The notes beneath the pieces were generated by a model, which did no database searches, had not been told where the DNA came from, and saw only the letters and a program-made list of their open reading frames with translations. 64,000 nucleotides of DNA from Basidiobolus meristosporus CBS 931.73 (taxonomy: Eukaryota > Basidiobolomycota > Basidiobolomycetes > Basidiobolales > Basidiobolaceae), in the NCBI GenBank assembly GCA_002104905.1, contig MCFE01000256.1, positions 1 to 64,000 of the forward strand, in the 5' to 3' direction. How positions within the stretch are numbered: position 1 is the first letter of the stretch; each line of letters starts with the position of its first letter. Position numbers and translations under genes: made by a program. Positions 33,380-45,489 of the stretch are shown here, piece by piece.

Positions 33380-35330
33380 TGCTGGTGGTGGCATGGCATT
33401 GTGGTGGTCTTAGTGCGCTCTACAGATATTTAGGTGGATCTAACTGGCTAGTACATTCGATTGCCTTATATGGAAAAAAACTTGTTGGTGTTTTGGGGGC
33501 CTCATCTCAAGCCTCTAATGGTATTATTACTGCATTATGGTGGCCTACAGCTAGTTCTGTATAATGCTATCTTACCAATTTACCAAATGATATTTCCTGT
33601 TTCTACCTTAGGTTGCACAATTAATATATTCCACTGTAGAATCACCCCTCTTTATTTGTTTTCCCACTGCTACCTTGGGTATTCCACATATAGTCTGAAT
33701 CAAAAAAGACTTTGGCCTCCTGCATACTAGCCTCTTCAAACATGCACACCTTCCACATTTGACATACTTCTATCACCTCAACTTTACATCTTTTTAGTGT
33801 GATACTTGCAAAGTTACCATATACCTTGTATTGCTGGTAAAATATGCATTTTGAGTGCATATGGCTAATTGCCACCACGTCTTCAATGAATACCTCCAGA
33901 AAATCCACAAAGAACTTTTTGGTATTGAACTAATATTTTCCTCCTCCCTGCTGGATTCTGGTACCCCTTATAGGTGCGCTCTGGCTCTTGATGGTGTGAA
34001 TTCTGTATTGAATGGTGTAGAAATTGGCTTATGACCAAGTGAAACCTGGCCTACTTTGGTAGAGTTTTCCTAATATAAACTAGTTGCTTGTTGCACCCAA
34101 CCCAACTTTGCATTACTTAAATGATTAACCACACATTGGGGCTGCTTAGCTTCTTAATGCCATAGGCATGGGTGTCTCTATGTGCAGATCTGTCCAGAGT
34201 ATTTTTCAGCTCCTCCTGGCTGTCCTCCATGTGCCAACTTATTACATTCACAACAGACTTGAAGGTAGTATTCTTTATGAGATTGGGATATGGTAGTACC
34301 TGCAACTTGACTTGTTTTCCTATCCCCCCACACATCTACTCCATAGGAAACTCCCAAAAAGTGAAGTAAGTTACAATATACTCCACACACTAAACAAGAT
34401 GGAGTACAGAATGGATACAGTAGTGCAGAGATCTATGTATTCAGCTTTATGCTTGTAGTATAGCTGCCCAAATCCTGACACACACCCCTTGCACAAAAGA
34501 TGTGAATGCATCAAGTTGGCATTGTTTAACCATGCAGGATAAATATTCCCACAATACCAAGATATGGCTCCTAATGCTTCAAATGTACACTTGGTAAATA
34601 TGTCTTCAAAAGGCAACCTAATTAAGTATATATCCTGTTCATCTAGTCCTTGCACTTTTATTGTTGCATATGCCTACAAAAGTTGATTGGAGCTTGTGAG
34701 AAGTACTTAGGGCTGCAGATACTCTGTAATATCTTGCCAATTCTTACAAATTTCTCTGGCATCTCAAAGGATTCATTTATCTTTAAATGTCCCATGTAGA
34801 AGTTGGTCATCAGTATAGGGATATTATAGAAAAGTTGATGCATTGTTCCCAGTGGAAAGCTTTTACTGATACAAACACCCTTTATCTTAAGTATCTCCAG
34901 CTTCAGATGAATTCCACACTGTGGCCAATAGCTTGTTGCTTGCCAGCTATACTACAATTGCATGCTGACTTTGACACATTCTCTTTGTGGGAAAATGATC
35001 TTCTTGGTGTTGATGTTTGGGTATTAATAATGTGTGTGAGTTAAGGAGCAAGTCCCCTGGATCTCTCACATTGGACAGCAACACTATTCATTTTGCCTAG
35101 CACAGCCGGCTATTTTACAGATGGCTGGGGTATCTCCAATGCAGATGATGATATGTGCTGTTACATGATGACCATTTACTGTTATCTTGCTGGAAAGCAT
35201 ACAAAGCTCTTCTAGCAATGGACACAGGTAGCTATCCAAGTTTGACAGTCATTTAGGTCCAGATACCAGTGAAACTACCATAAGATTTATGCTCTGATAC
35301 TGTAAGATAGGGTACTATCAGTCCAATTGG
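33380..35330 (-). pseudogene. Tnp2/Plavaka-like transposase remnant, copy 1
   Basis: On the minus strand this stretch aligns along its length with the plus-strand remnant at 45196-48010. Recognisable pieces include the complement of CIGDTP near 35130, a short stretch with KHKAEYIDL (34371-34655), then VKLQVLPYPNLIK, WHMEDSQEELKNTLD and AYGIKKLSSPNVW (34117-34335). The motif set resembles the Tnp2-type transposases of fungal CMC/Plavaka elements. Many stops and frameshifts show that it is dead. The 5' part is lost beyond 35330. Confidence 0.65.
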
Positions 35331-35727
35331 ATGGTCTGTTAATAGCTGATTGGCTTAAAAGTATCCTGAAGCTCTTAGCCCCCAATTGGCTCATTGATCA
35401 ATACATAAGCTACCTGATTTGCCATCAGATATCCCATTTTGCCCATTAAACATGTAAACCCCTGATCTTAGTGATTGGACAAGGTGTCATAGCAAGCACA
35501 CAACCAATTGTCTAGGTGCAAATCAGTTCAAATAGCTTCACAAGTGTTATGGATGATGCATATATATGCAAGGAGCTTATTATAGAGGCTCTGTTTCAAA
35601 TGTGAGGCAACCTTGATATTTTTTATAACAAAAATTTAGTAATCACTGATTTGCAATGGCTCAATTTGGATCACAAAAAATGCATATTTTGGATCATGCC
35701 AAATGGTAACAATCCAATGCAATTGCA
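35331..35727. other. unrecognised spacer, probably the left end of Harbinger copy 2
   Basis: There is no open frame of note. GCCAAATGGTAAC near 35700 resembles the inner part of the family's terminal repeats, but a full terminus is not visible. Confidence 0.3.
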
Positions 35728-36713
35728 TCATCTTCTCCTATGTTTTATTCTCACAGGGATTACTACTGAAGCATTTAATAGTGATTCACTTTGAACACCT
35801 GAGCTACTTCCTTGTTGACTATCATCTTGGCTACTTGTGTAATTGTAGTCAGTATCTTGCCTCCTAGTTGATGAGTGTAATGCTGGAGCTTGGCCATGCA
35901 GAATTGCTCCAGACAAAATGACAGAAGCAGCCTGAAGTGCCACACACTGACATATACCTTTACTTGCTAAGTGCTGATGCAACTTGGCCTGCTCCAATGG
36001 ACTTGTGTCTAAGTGAGCAGTTTGGTGAGCCCTGGTAGTGTTGCGCTGAAGTGTGTGTTGAACTGGCATGCGTTGACTTGATGCAGGGCACTCTTGTGAG
36101 GGGTCTTGGCATAGATTGGACTGATGTGCACCAGTGTGCCAATGTTGCAGTGAATGGTAGGGAATTCAGCAAGGTGTGCTGGTGCAATCTAGACATAGTT
36201 GCTCACAGTCTCTGTTCTCCTCATTATGTTCACCTTCTGATTTCTCAAGGAATTCACTTACCCGCTGTCTGATACTTTGGAACTGTTGCCTTAATGGGTC
36301 CTGTGTGTATTACTCTTGGAAGCCACTTTGCTCTACCAATATGTCACATAGTACATTAGTCATTTGAGGAAAAAACTCATTCAAAATCTCTTTGGATCCT
36401 AAAGTTAAAGCACAAACAGATTTGTCCAGCATGTACTGTGAAAATTGCATGTGGAATCATTGGGGTGTGGCTTCCTCATCAAATCCCCTCAATCTCTGCT
36501 CATTCTTGATCTCAAGGCATGTCTTGTTATTTATCTTTTTACATACATTGGCTGGCATCTTGATGGAGAGCTCATGCCACAGCTTTCTATTCAAATTCTG
36601 CCATTGCTGTCAACTCTCTGAGGTATCCAGTTCTGCTAGATTAATAAGTAGTGCCCATATATCTGTCTGAAGGCTAATCATAGACACTTGGCCATAATAA
36701 AATCATTTGGCGC
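35728..36713 (-). pseudogene. Harbinger second gene (Myb/SANT-like), copy 2
   Basis: Read on the minus strand from about 36640, codons give ELSIKMPANVCKKI and KNEQRLRGFD, then NEFFPQMTNVLCDILVEQS, and finally an open C-terminal part (35728-36069) rich in Gln, Ser and His. A few stops break it. It lies divergent to the transposase, which starts at 43829 after the inserted G2 element. The layout matches the two-gene structure of Harbinger elements. A Myb/SANT identity is inferred, since the Trp pattern is weak. Confidence 0.5.
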
Positions 36714-36947
36714 TATGATGGTCTATAAGTCCAAGGGAGAGATATATCCAACACTTCTCAAAGGTTTTGTGTGTGGGGTATTCACTGGGTGCAATAACCT
36801 CTGGCAAATGCTTGTTAGGAATGCTTTGGTTTGTCTCTAATCTAATGTGATGGGGAATAAAGCCACAAGCTTGTCAAGGGAAAACTATTGAGCTTCAATC
36901 CCCAACTTAGTTGGCATCTTAACAGAAGTATGTGCTGGGTTCAGCGT
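36714..36947 (-). repeat. G2 3' LTR, outer part
   Basis: The first 234 bp of the plus-strand LTR read (TCCAAGGGAGAGATATATCC through TGCTGGGTTCAGCGT). It continues at 38020 after the solo LTR. Confidence 0.85.
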
Positions 36948-38019
36948 TGTGGTGGTGTATAGGTCCAAGGGAGAGATACGTCCAACACTTCTCAAGTGTT
37001 TTGTGTGTGGGGTGTTCACTGGGTGCGATAACCTCTGGCAAAAGCTTGCTAGGAATACTTGGGTTCTGTCTCTAATCTAATGTGAAGGGGAATAAAGCCG
37101 CAAGCTTGTCAAGGGAAAACTATTGAGCTACAATCCCCAACTTAGTTGGCGTCTTAACAAAAGTATGTGCTGGGTTCAGCGTCCTTTGAGATGACAATGT
37201 ACTAAAGCTTCCAAAGTCAAAACAACTGTAAACTCCACCAGCAGGGACTTGATAAGAATGCAGCTTTGGTCAATAGTTACAAAGACAGAAAAGTATCTTT
37301 GCCTGTACAAGAACAAACTTGGGAAAGAATCAAATATAATAAAAGATACCTACTCTGAGTATTCCTCACAAGTAGTGCTTCCAAGGTCAGTTGGCTGTCA
37401 GCACGGTTTCCTGGGAGTGTCCTGTGGTCTAGGGTTGGAAGTTCAGGTAGCAGCAGGTAGCAGTGATCACACTAATCAACAAGTCGGTATATTGATAAAA
37501 GGGATGATGATTTATTGTTGAGGGATAGCCTCCCTTATATACTTTTCTTCACTGGCTGAGTGATTACTAATCATGGTGTTCCAGAAGGTTCCGGAGTTCA
37601 ATAGAAATCTTAATGACATCAGAATGACCTAAGAATGTTCTAAGTAGGTGCCGGAAGGTTCTAAGAGGCACAGCACATCCAACCAATCAGGAATCAGTAT
37701 TCTGAAACCTGTGTAACATGGGGATACCATATATGGTATGGAAATGGTAGGGATGGTGACACGGGTTGATCATGTGTCACGGGTACTGGCGCGGGTACTT
37801 GCCTAATATAGAAGCACTTGTAACTAGTAATCTTACATAAAGTGAGGGGTAACTTATGCAATAAGGTAAGCAGGTGTGATAGTCAACCGGCTTATGGGAT
37901 AGTACTGATTGGGTAAGACAAATGGGATAAAACTAAAATGAGTGTAGTAGGGATATAGGGAAGTAGAAAATAAGGGAATGAGCACATCTGTTAGTGGGTG
38001 TCACTGTCACCCCACTACA
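36948..38019 (-). repeat. solo G2 LTR inside the G2 3' LTR
   Basis: This complete 1072-bp LTR runs from TGTGGTGGTGTATAGG to CACCCCACTACA. It interrupts the 3' LTR at the position TTCAGCGT/CCTTTGAG, leaving GCGT (36944-36947) and GCAT (38020-38023) on its flanks. That is a 4-bp duplication with one transition. Inner 90-codon frames such as 37249-37521 recur in each LTR and are not genes. Confidence 0.9.
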
Positions 38020-38859
38020 GCATCCTTTGAGATGACAATGTACTAAAGATTCCAAAGTCAAAACAACTGTAAGCTCCACCAGCAGGGACTTGATAAGAAT
38101 GCAGCTGTGGTCAATAGTTACAAAGACAGAAAAGTATCTTTGCCTGTGCAAGGACAAACTTGGGAAAGAATTAGATATAATAAAAGATACCTACTCTGAG
38201 TATTCCTCACAAGTAGTGCCTCCAAGGTCAGTTGGCTGTCAGCACAGTTTCCTGGGAGTGTCCTGTGGTCTAGGGTTGGAAGTTCAAGTAGCAGCAAGTA
38301 GCAGTGATTACACTAGTCGGCAGGTTGGTATATTGATAAAAGGGATGATGATTTATTGTTGAGGTATATCCTACCTTATATTCTTTTCTCACTAGCTGAG
38401 TGATTACTAATCATGGTGTTCCAGAAGGTTCTGGAGATCAATAGAAATCTTAATGACATCAGAATGAGCTAAGAGTATTTTAAGTAGGTGCCAGAAGGTT
38501 CTAAGAGGCACAGCACATCCAACCAATTGGGAATCAGTATTATGAATCCTGTGTAATGCAGGGGCACCATACATGGTATGAAAATGGTAGGGATGGTGAC
38601 ATGGCTTGATCATGTGTCATGGATACTTTTGCAGGTACTTGCCTAATATAGAAGCACTAACAGCTATTAATATTACATATAGTGAGGGATAACTGATGCA
38701 ATAAGGTAAGCAGGTGTAATAGTCAACCGGCTTATGGGATAGTACTGATCAGGTAAGACAAATGGGATATAACTAAAATAAATGTAGTAGGGATATAGGG
38801 AAGTAGAAAATATAGGAATGAGCATATCTGTCAGTGGGTGTCACTGTCACCCCACTACA
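38020..38859 (-). repeat. G2 3' LTR, inner part
   Basis: This part starts at GCATCCTTTGAGATGAC, the continuation of the piece at 36947, and ends CACCCCACTACA next to the polypurine tract. Confidence 0.88.
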
Positions 38860-38876
38860 TCCACCCCCCTCTCAGC
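38860..38876 (-). promoter_or_regulatory. polypurine tract of G2
   Basis: On the minus strand CTGAGAGGGGGGTGGA stands directly before the 3' LTR. Such a tract marks the start of plus-strand DNA synthesis. Confidence 0.75.
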
Positions 38877-38898
38877 TTTGAGCTTGGGTCAAAGCACA

Positions 38899-39885
38899 CT
38901 AATATATATGTGCAAAACTCCTATACTTGAATAACTTAAGTTGGTTTCCTGCAACTGGTGCTCTCAACTGGGTGCTGTCAAGCTTGGATATGTAATAACT
39001 TCCACTTCTAATCACTTTGGAAATGAGGTAGGGGCCAGTCCATTTGTTGTCAAACTTCCAACTCCATTGTTTCTCCATGGTGGAATCATAGAGTAATACT
39101 GGGTCTCCTAGTGATAGTGATTTTGGTCTTGTTGGGTGTGATTTGTCAAAGGGCACCTTGTTCTTCAGTTGTGTATCCTTAAGTTGTTCAGCAGCTCTGC
39201 TGATAATCAGGTCATGGTGTCCAAGTTGCTGTATGCAAGTTGCAAGGAGGTCTTCAGTCTGCATATTGGATCTCTGATTCCATGAGTCCCAAGTGACTGT
39301 GTTTAACTCAGCTGGTAGTATGCAGTCATGTCCATAGAGTAGTTTGAATGGCAATAATCCAGTTGTACTCTTGGTAGTAATTCTATCTGCCTAGAGTGCA
39401 AGATGTAATTGCTGTGGCCACAGTGTTGTGTTATTCTCCCAGGCCTTGACAAGAGAGTTCACCAATAGTCCATGTCCTCTCTCTATCATTCCATTGGCTT
39501 GAGGGTGGTAAGCTGTTGTAAAAGCAATATGTATCTTGTACTTTGCACACAACTCCTGGATCATTTGGGATGTCATCTCTCCTCTGTCAGCAACAAACTG
39601 TTGGATGCAGCCAAATCTGCAGATAATATCTTCAAGTATAAATCTCCATATGGTATGGCTCTTGTTGTTGGGCAAGGCTTGAGCCTCTACCCATCCACTA
39701 AGGTCATCTCTAGCAACAATCAGGTACTTTTTCAATCCAGCTGTTGGCATGTGGGCAATGTCAATACCAACCTTTTGCCATAGACAGATTTTAGAAGTAG
39801 GATGTGGTGATTCTTCATAATGCTTGGCGGATCTCTTCTGGCAGGCTACACATGACTCAACAAAGTGTTGGATATCATAGTACAT
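38899..39885 (-). pseudogene. G2 integrase, broken
   Basis: This piece holds the end of the zinc domain (YYDIQHFVESCVACQKRS, CX2C), the core with D in GIDIAHMP, D in VADRGEMTS and E in GMIERGHG (39391-39885), and the C-terminal part (38899-39354) with WTGPYLISKVI. One stop near 39391 (LHLAL*ADRITTK) separates the two open parts. All three catalytic acidic residues are visible. Confidence 0.85.
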
Positions 39886-39957
39886 GTTTTCCCAGTAGTA
39901 CCTGTGAGCTGTGGTATTGTAGGTAGCTTCTCATCCTCTATGTCCTCCTGGTTCTCC

Positions 39958-40650
39958 TTAGTGGATACTTGTCATGATGTTCAGTTGCTCTTGTGGGGTA
40001 GTGACTACTCTTCTTGGCATAAGTCCAGGCTTCACTTGTTTAAAGAGAAGATCATCTTTGAGATAGTAGTGGTGTGCCTTCTTTCTGAGTTTTCTAAGCT
40101 CCTGAGTTTCCATCCAACTAGGTTTCTTGAGTGTCCTTAGGTACATCAGGCTTGTTAATCATTCCTATAAGTGGCTTGGCATCTGTCTCCAAGATGAAAT
40201 GTGTCATGTAGAGTTGTGACTTCAGCTTCCTCAGCATCTTCACAACTCCTAGTAGCTCTCTCTTAATCTGTTAGTATCTTTGTTCTCTAGGAGAGAATAG
40301 GAAGCTCTGATATCTGCTGGCATAGTGGTTGCCATCTTCATCATCTTGGCCAAGTAGTGCTCCAGCTCCTATAGGGCTTGCATCCACTGTCAAAATAGGT
40401 GGTCATTCAGTGTTCTGATAGTCAAGAGGTCTTAGAACAGGTGTAGATGCTAAGGCCTCTTTCAGTAGTTGCATGGTTTCTTCTTACTCTTCTCCCCAAA
40501 TGAATGGGGTATTCTTTCTCTGTAGCTGGTAGATTGGCTCTGCTATCTCAGAAAATTTTGGGATCCAGATCCCAAAGAACCCATAAGCTGCCACAAAGCC
40601 ACAGACTTGTGTTAGATTTGTGGGGGTAGGCCAGATGCATATCTTTTGTG
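39958..40650 (-). pseudogene. G2 RNase H, broken
   Basis: The minus-strand frames give FVAAYGFFGIW, TVDASPIGAGALLGQ with the catalytic Asp, and REQRY-stop-QIKRELLGVV around 40250-40300. An open end piece lies at 39958-40146. Several stops break the domain. Confidence 0.75.
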
Positions 40651-41766
40651 TCATGAAGTCTCCAGGTGAACAACCAAAGGTGTTGCATTTTTGTCCAACA
40701 ATGGATATCTCTGATACACCAAAGCTGCTTTTCTCACCACTGATGCTGAGTCAAGCTTCTTCATTGGCTTGTAATATGGCATCATGTCTGAAATATTGTC
40801 ATAAACAAGCTTTCTTACTCCAGGCATCACTTCAGTGGTGTCCTGGAATTTTGGTCCTTTGATGCCTATGTCATCAACAAAAACAGCAAGTTTCTCAGGT
40901 ATAAACTGGTACAGCACATTCACCATGCATCTCTGGAACTGAGCCACAGAGTTTGTAGCCCCTTGACTGAGTCTTGTCATCCTTAACAGTCCAAATGGTG
41001 TCTGTAGTGCAAACATGTCTCTTGATGTCTTATCAAGGGGGATCAGGCCATATCCTGAGTAGAGATTGTATGTTGAGTAGATGGAGTGGCCACTAAAGCT
41101 TTCTGCAAAGTCATCAGTAGATGGAGGTATAGCAGCATCTCTGATAGTGACAGCATTTGCAGGTTGCATGTCTTGAATGAATTGGAGCTTTCCATACTTC
41201 TTTTTGCTCACAAACCATCTGTTAGCATTAGATCCATGGCAAGGTTCTAGGATACCAGCTTCTCTCTTCTTCATAAGTAGGTCATGCGCATCAGCTTGGA
41301 GTTCTCTGGGCAGTGAGTAAGGCTTAGATGACCAGGGTGTGTGGGGCACTGTATAAATCTTGATAGGGTTTTCAACCAATGTCTTTAAGAGTCCCATCTC
41401 CTTGCCATTATATGAGAAGACCTTATCATGCCTTTTCAAGGTTTCTTCAAATAATAGTATCTCCTCTGGTGTTAGGCTTCCATCACCAATGATAAGTTGC
41501 TTAAGTCTCTCAGGAGTAAGTTGTATATCTTCCAGTGCTTCTTCTGGTGGTCCAATGTAATCAGCAGGTTGAGATCCATCAGTCAAAGGTGTAAGTGATG
41601 GTCTAATCTTTTTTTGTTCAGTATTGTCATCCTTTTGGTGGTCTTCATGGTTTGTCTGAATTATATGGGTGTCCATATGTTCAACAGCTTGTTGACTTGT
41701 TCTAAGCTGCTCATCAAAGGTCTTCCTAACAGATGGGGATACACTCATGATTTCTCCAACCAACAA
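40651..41766 (-). pseudogene. G2 reverse transcriptase region, 371-codon open part
   Basis: The frame holds the palm motifs QTPFGLLRMTRLSQGATNS and VFVDDIGIKGPK, so the DD pair is present. The first catalytic Asp is gone: the usual DLxSGY reads NLYSGY, a change explained by one G to A transition. G2 belongs to a clearly different gypsy lineage from G1, whose palm reads [10 protein letters not shown]. The first 100 residues are acidic linker (DIQLTPERLKQLI). Confidence 0.85.
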
Positions 41767-41778
41767 AGTGCGGTTCTA

Positions 41779-42617
41779 CTACAGCAGCTTCTCAGTAATC
41801 AGTTGAGGGCTTGAGTAGCTTGCTATCTTTGAGGTCATCTGAAAGTGAGGTAACAGATCTTGGGTGGGCAGCATACTCGGCCTCTTGTCTATGACAACTT
41901 CAGGTTCTTCAAATTGTGGTCTTCTAAGGATGGGTTTGGCGGGTACTTCAGGGAGGTGTCTTCTGGTGGCAAAGGCATCAACCTTGTATTGTCTGTTGTC
42001 TGGGCAGTTTGGATTCACTGTATGAGTTCCAATAGGGGCATCAGGAGTGATCTTTCTGGTTGCTGAGTCAGATTTTGGGAAAAGGGCCCTCATTCTGCCT
42101 CTTTGGAAATTAGTGGGAATCCTTATTTTTTCATCTCTGCAAAGCAAGGAATGCCAGACTTGTCATCCTTGGCTGCATGTAAGTCAACTTTCCTTGCCAA
42201 GTCCTGGGGAAGCCTCTGTGCAAGGTAAAGTGTCATGGTAAGCTCAGTTTTTGTCTGGAACTCTAAGAGTGACTTGGCCATATCTTCATACTGTTGAATG
42301 AACTCTTCAAGTGGTAGCTTGGAAAGTCCAGTCCTTCCAAAGTAACTGAGGTCTTCAATTCCATAGTATATCTGGGGTTTACCATACTTGGTATGTAGGT
42401 AGGTCTTCATTAAAGCCCAGTTAGTGAGAATGTCTCATTGTCTGAGAAGCTTAGTGGTAATATCAATGGTGCAGTAGTAGGGGAAGTCTTCAACCATTTC
42501 TTGTTTAGATAGGCTGCACATCTTGCAGAGCTTCTCCCATTTGAATATGAAGCTTTCCACATTCTTTCTATCAAACTGTGGGGCTCCATGTGAGAGTGGT
42601 AATGGCATAGAGTTCAT
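41779..42617 (-). pseudogene. G2 gag, broken
   Basis: Three open pieces (42435-42617, 42123-42410, 41779-42147) make a gag-like protein starting MNSMPLPLSHGAPQFDRKN. A stop follows KLLRQ near 42435, where CGA to TGA is likely (a CpG change). A protease motif is not clear to me in 41779-42147. The start is the first ATG after the primer site region. Confidence 0.7.
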
Positions 42618-42736
42618 TTTGGGCAGGTAGGTTGGTGTTGTAATTTAGAGAATATCAGTAGTCTCTTTTCAATAAGTGGATAACAGCTCAAATATTCAGG
42701 TAAATCTTGCTTGGTCCTAGGGAGCTTTGATGAACC

Positions 42737-42753
42737 CCCCACATTGGGTGCCA
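42737..42753 (-). promoter_or_regulatory. primer-binding site of G2
   Basis: On the minus strand TGGCACCCAATGTGGGG lies four bases inside the 5' LTR. Sequences of this form (TGGCRCCCA...TGGGG) are common primer sites of Ty3/gypsy elements. The tRNA cannot be named from the window. Confidence 0.65.
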
Positions 42754-42757
42754 AATA

Positions 42758-43828
42758 TGTGGTAGTGTATAGGTCCAAGAGAGAGATAAGTCCAATACTT
42801 CTCAAGTGTTTTGTGTGTGGGATATTCACTGGGTGCAATAACCTCTGGCAAAAGCTTGCTAGGAATGCTTGGGTTCTGTCTCTAATCAACTGTGATGGGG
42901 AATAAAGCCACAAGCTTGTCAAGGGACAACTATTGAGCTTTAATCCCCCACTTAGTTGGCATCTTAACAAAAGTATGTGCTGGGTTCAGCGTCCTTTGAG
43001 ATGACAATGTACTAAAGCTTCCAAGGTCAAAACAACTGTAAGCTCCACCAGCAGGGACTTGATAAGAATGCAGCTGTGGTCAATAGTTACAAAGACAGAA
43101 AAGTATCTTTGTCTGTACAAGGACAAACCTGGGAAAGAATCAAATATAATAAAAGATACTTACTCTGAGTATTCTTCAAAAGTAGTGCCTCCAAGGTCAG
43201 TTGGCTGTCAGCGCAGTTTCCTGGGAGTGTCCTGTGGTCTAGGGTTGGAAGTTCAGGTAGCAGCAGGTAGCAGTAATTACACTAATCAACAGGTTGGTAT
43301 ATTGATAAAAGGGATGATGATTTATTGTTGAGGGATAGCCTCACTTATATACTTTTCTCACTGGCTAAGTGATTACTAATCATGGTGTTCCAGAAGGTTC
43401 TGGAGATCAATAGAAATCTTAATGACATCAGAATGAGCTAAGAGTATTTTAAGTAGGTTCTGGAAGGTTCTAAGAGGCACAGCACATCCAACCAATCAGG
43501 AATTGGTATTATGAAACCTGTGTAATGCAGGGACACCATATATGGTATGAAAATGGTAGGGATGGTGACATGGGTTGATCATGTGTCACCAGTACTGGCG
43601 CGGGTACTTGCCTGATATAGAAGCACTTAGAGCTGGTAATCTTACATAAAGTGAGGGATAACTGATGCAATAAGGTAAGCAGGTGTAATAGTCAACTGGC
43701 TTATGGGATAGTACTGATCAGGTAAGACAAATGGGATAAAACTAAAATAAATGTAGTAGAGATATAGGGAAGTAGAAAATATGGGAATGAGCACATCTGT
43801 CAGTTGGTGTCACTGTCACCCCACTACA
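42758..43828 (-). repeat. G2 5' LTR
   Basis: This 1071-bp LTR, TGTGGTAGTGTATAGG to CACCCCACTACA, is complete. It shares its whole length with 36948-38019. Confidence 0.92.
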
Positions 43829-44940
43829 GCACAAACTCATATGGATCAAACATTGACTTTTCTGGTCCAGACTGCACTTGTGAGCTGGGGGATGGATTTT
43901 GTCTGGGTTGTACTAAAGATGTGTTGAGACTTGGTATAGGGACCATAGAGACACATTTCAATACTTATATAGTAGTATATTGGCATCAATCTGGTCTTAT
44001 ATGAAGTATATATAAAAACTGATGTGGTTTTTGAATTTTACATATATTATGTATGATGCATCTTGGATTGCATTGACATGGATTGGATCTCATCAATCAC
44101 AGATTTTGTATCTTATTATAGACTTGTGAGTAAATCATCACTAAAGTCACCAAATTATTGTTTGATGACTTACTCATCTGAATGGCCTTTTCTCATCAAT
44201 CCCATCACTACCTCTGGATTCCCTTTTGACACATTAGAGGGGATATATATAAATTACTGTGGATCATCTACCCCAATCTACTCAAGAAGATCTCTTGTTA
44301 AGCTTCTCTGCTATTACAAGAACTATTGCCCTATAGGCTTCATCCCACCATTCATGGCAACAAGAGTCCTAGAAGCTTTCATTCCCAGCCAACAGTAATG
44401 GAGAACCACCTTGTAGAGGGTGTGAATGACTTAGAGCAAGCTTGGACTACAAGGTTCAGAAGCTCCAATAGACTTCCATATCCCAAAGTGCTCAGCAACT
44501 GGCTCCATAGCAGGAGTATTTTGGATACCTTCCCATTCAGGATTAACAGACCTTCTAGGGGGCAGAGGTCCTTTTAATTTTGGCAAATGTAAGGCACACT
44601 GTATGAAGTCTGAGGCACTGTCTGACATTGAGGGTAACATCATCTGGCTTAGTGGGCCATTTGCTGGAAGTGGGCATGACAAAGCACTCTGGGTGGAGAT
44701 TCATCCAGAATTCAGTAGAGGGGAGAAATGTATGGCAGATTTGGCTTATATAGGAGAGGATTACCAGTGATTAGGATGTATTACAGCTCATAGGAGGCCA
44801 AGGAATGGAGAGCTTAGCAGGAAGCAGAAGCTCTACAATGAGATATACAATCATTTCAGAGTGAGAGTAGAGCATATATTTGGATATCTAAAGAAACTCA
44901 GCATATTAGTAGGTAAATACAGACACTATCCAACGGAACA
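43829..44940 (+). pseudogene. Harbinger transposase (DDE_Tnp_4 type), copy 2
   Basis: Pieces in order on the plus strand: GSNIDFSGPDCTCELGDGFC (43850-43905), SILDTFPFRINRPSRGQR with the first Asp (44515-44570), GNIIWLSGPFAGSGHDKALW with the second Asp (44630-44690), ADLAYIGEDYQ (44735-44768) and RVRVEHIFGYLKKL with the Glu (44860-44900). These are the conserved blocks of the PIF/Harbinger nuclease domain. Frameshifts near 44400 and 44560 and a stop after GEDYQ inactivate it. The upstream end is separated from its partner gene by the G2 insertion. Confidence 0.8.
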
Positions 44941-45109
44941 AGTCTAATGCACAGTGTATTCATACAAGATGACATCCACTGAGAGAAATGTGTCAGGAGC
45001 ATTAGGAAGAGAAAATAAAGCAAGAAAGCACTGATCTGAGCAACATAAGTAGAACTGAGTAAATTACCACTAACTGTATCTTACTACTGGCATAATGGTA
45101 GAAATCAGA

Positions 45110-45195
45110 GTGCCAGATAGTGCGGTAGAGTGCCAAATCAATCCAGCACTATAAACAGGCTGGCACTATGTGACACTATCCAATGGAACAAGCCT
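45110..45195 (+). repeat. right terminal repeat of Harbinger copy 2
   Basis: The end reads GACACTATCCAATGGAACAAGCCT, the inverted form of AGACTTGTTCTGTTGGATAGTG at 45490. Before it lie repeated AGTGCCA/TGGCACT words, as at 24925-24990. Tnp2-type coding sequence starts directly after base 45195, so this element inserted into the Tnp2 gene. Confidence 0.75.
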
Positions 45196-45489
45196 ATTTG
45201 ATTGTGAACAATACAAACAACTAAGCAGCAAGGGCTACTTTGAAGGTATGTATGGCTATGCCTTTGCCTTGGCACTTGATGGATTCTCATTTAGCAAGTA
45301 CTCTACCAGCAAATCCTGCAGGCCACAGATTCTCATCAACTTGAATCTGCCACCTATCTTACAGTGTCACACTAGATATCTGATGGTAGTCTCACTGGTA
45401 CCAGGGCCTAAATCACCATCTTACCTGGATAGCTACCTGTATCCATTGCTGGATAAATTTTGCATGCTTTAAGCAGGGTACTAGTCAAT
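45196..45489 (+). pseudogene. Tnp2/Plavaka-like transposase, copy 2 (part 1)
   Basis: An open frame reads YGYAFALALDGFSFSK, LINLNLPPILQCHTRY, VPGPKSPSYLD and SYLYPLLDKF. This order (a short Asp-Gly block, NLPP, then PGP and a Leu-Pro-Leu-rich block) is what Tnp2-type fungal transposases show before their catalytic part. A Harbinger element bounds it on the left and a fold-back element interrupts it on the right. Confidence 0.65.

Larger units (their letters stand above)
36714..43828 (-). mobile_element. Ty3/gypsy retrotransposon G2, split target Harbinger copy 2
   Basis: This minus-strand element has a 5' LTR at 42758-43828 and a 3' LTR at 36714-36947 plus 38020-38859, itself split by a solo LTR of the same family. 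Flanks read GCGC (36710-36713) and GCAC (43829-43832), a likely 4-bp duplication with one change. The sequences on both sides join into continuous Harbinger sequence that is uninterrupted in copy 1 near 26410-26490. Confidence 0.88.

Noticed and set aside
35728-36069. A 113-codon minus frame as a stand-alone gene
   Set aside because: It is the C-terminal end of a longer broken frame that matches the second Harbinger gene region of the other copy.
37249-37521. A 90-codon frame that recurs at 38090-38362 and 43059-43331
   Set aside because: It looks conserved only because it lies inside each copy of the G2 LTR. No domain is visible and the changes between copies do not favour protein conservation.
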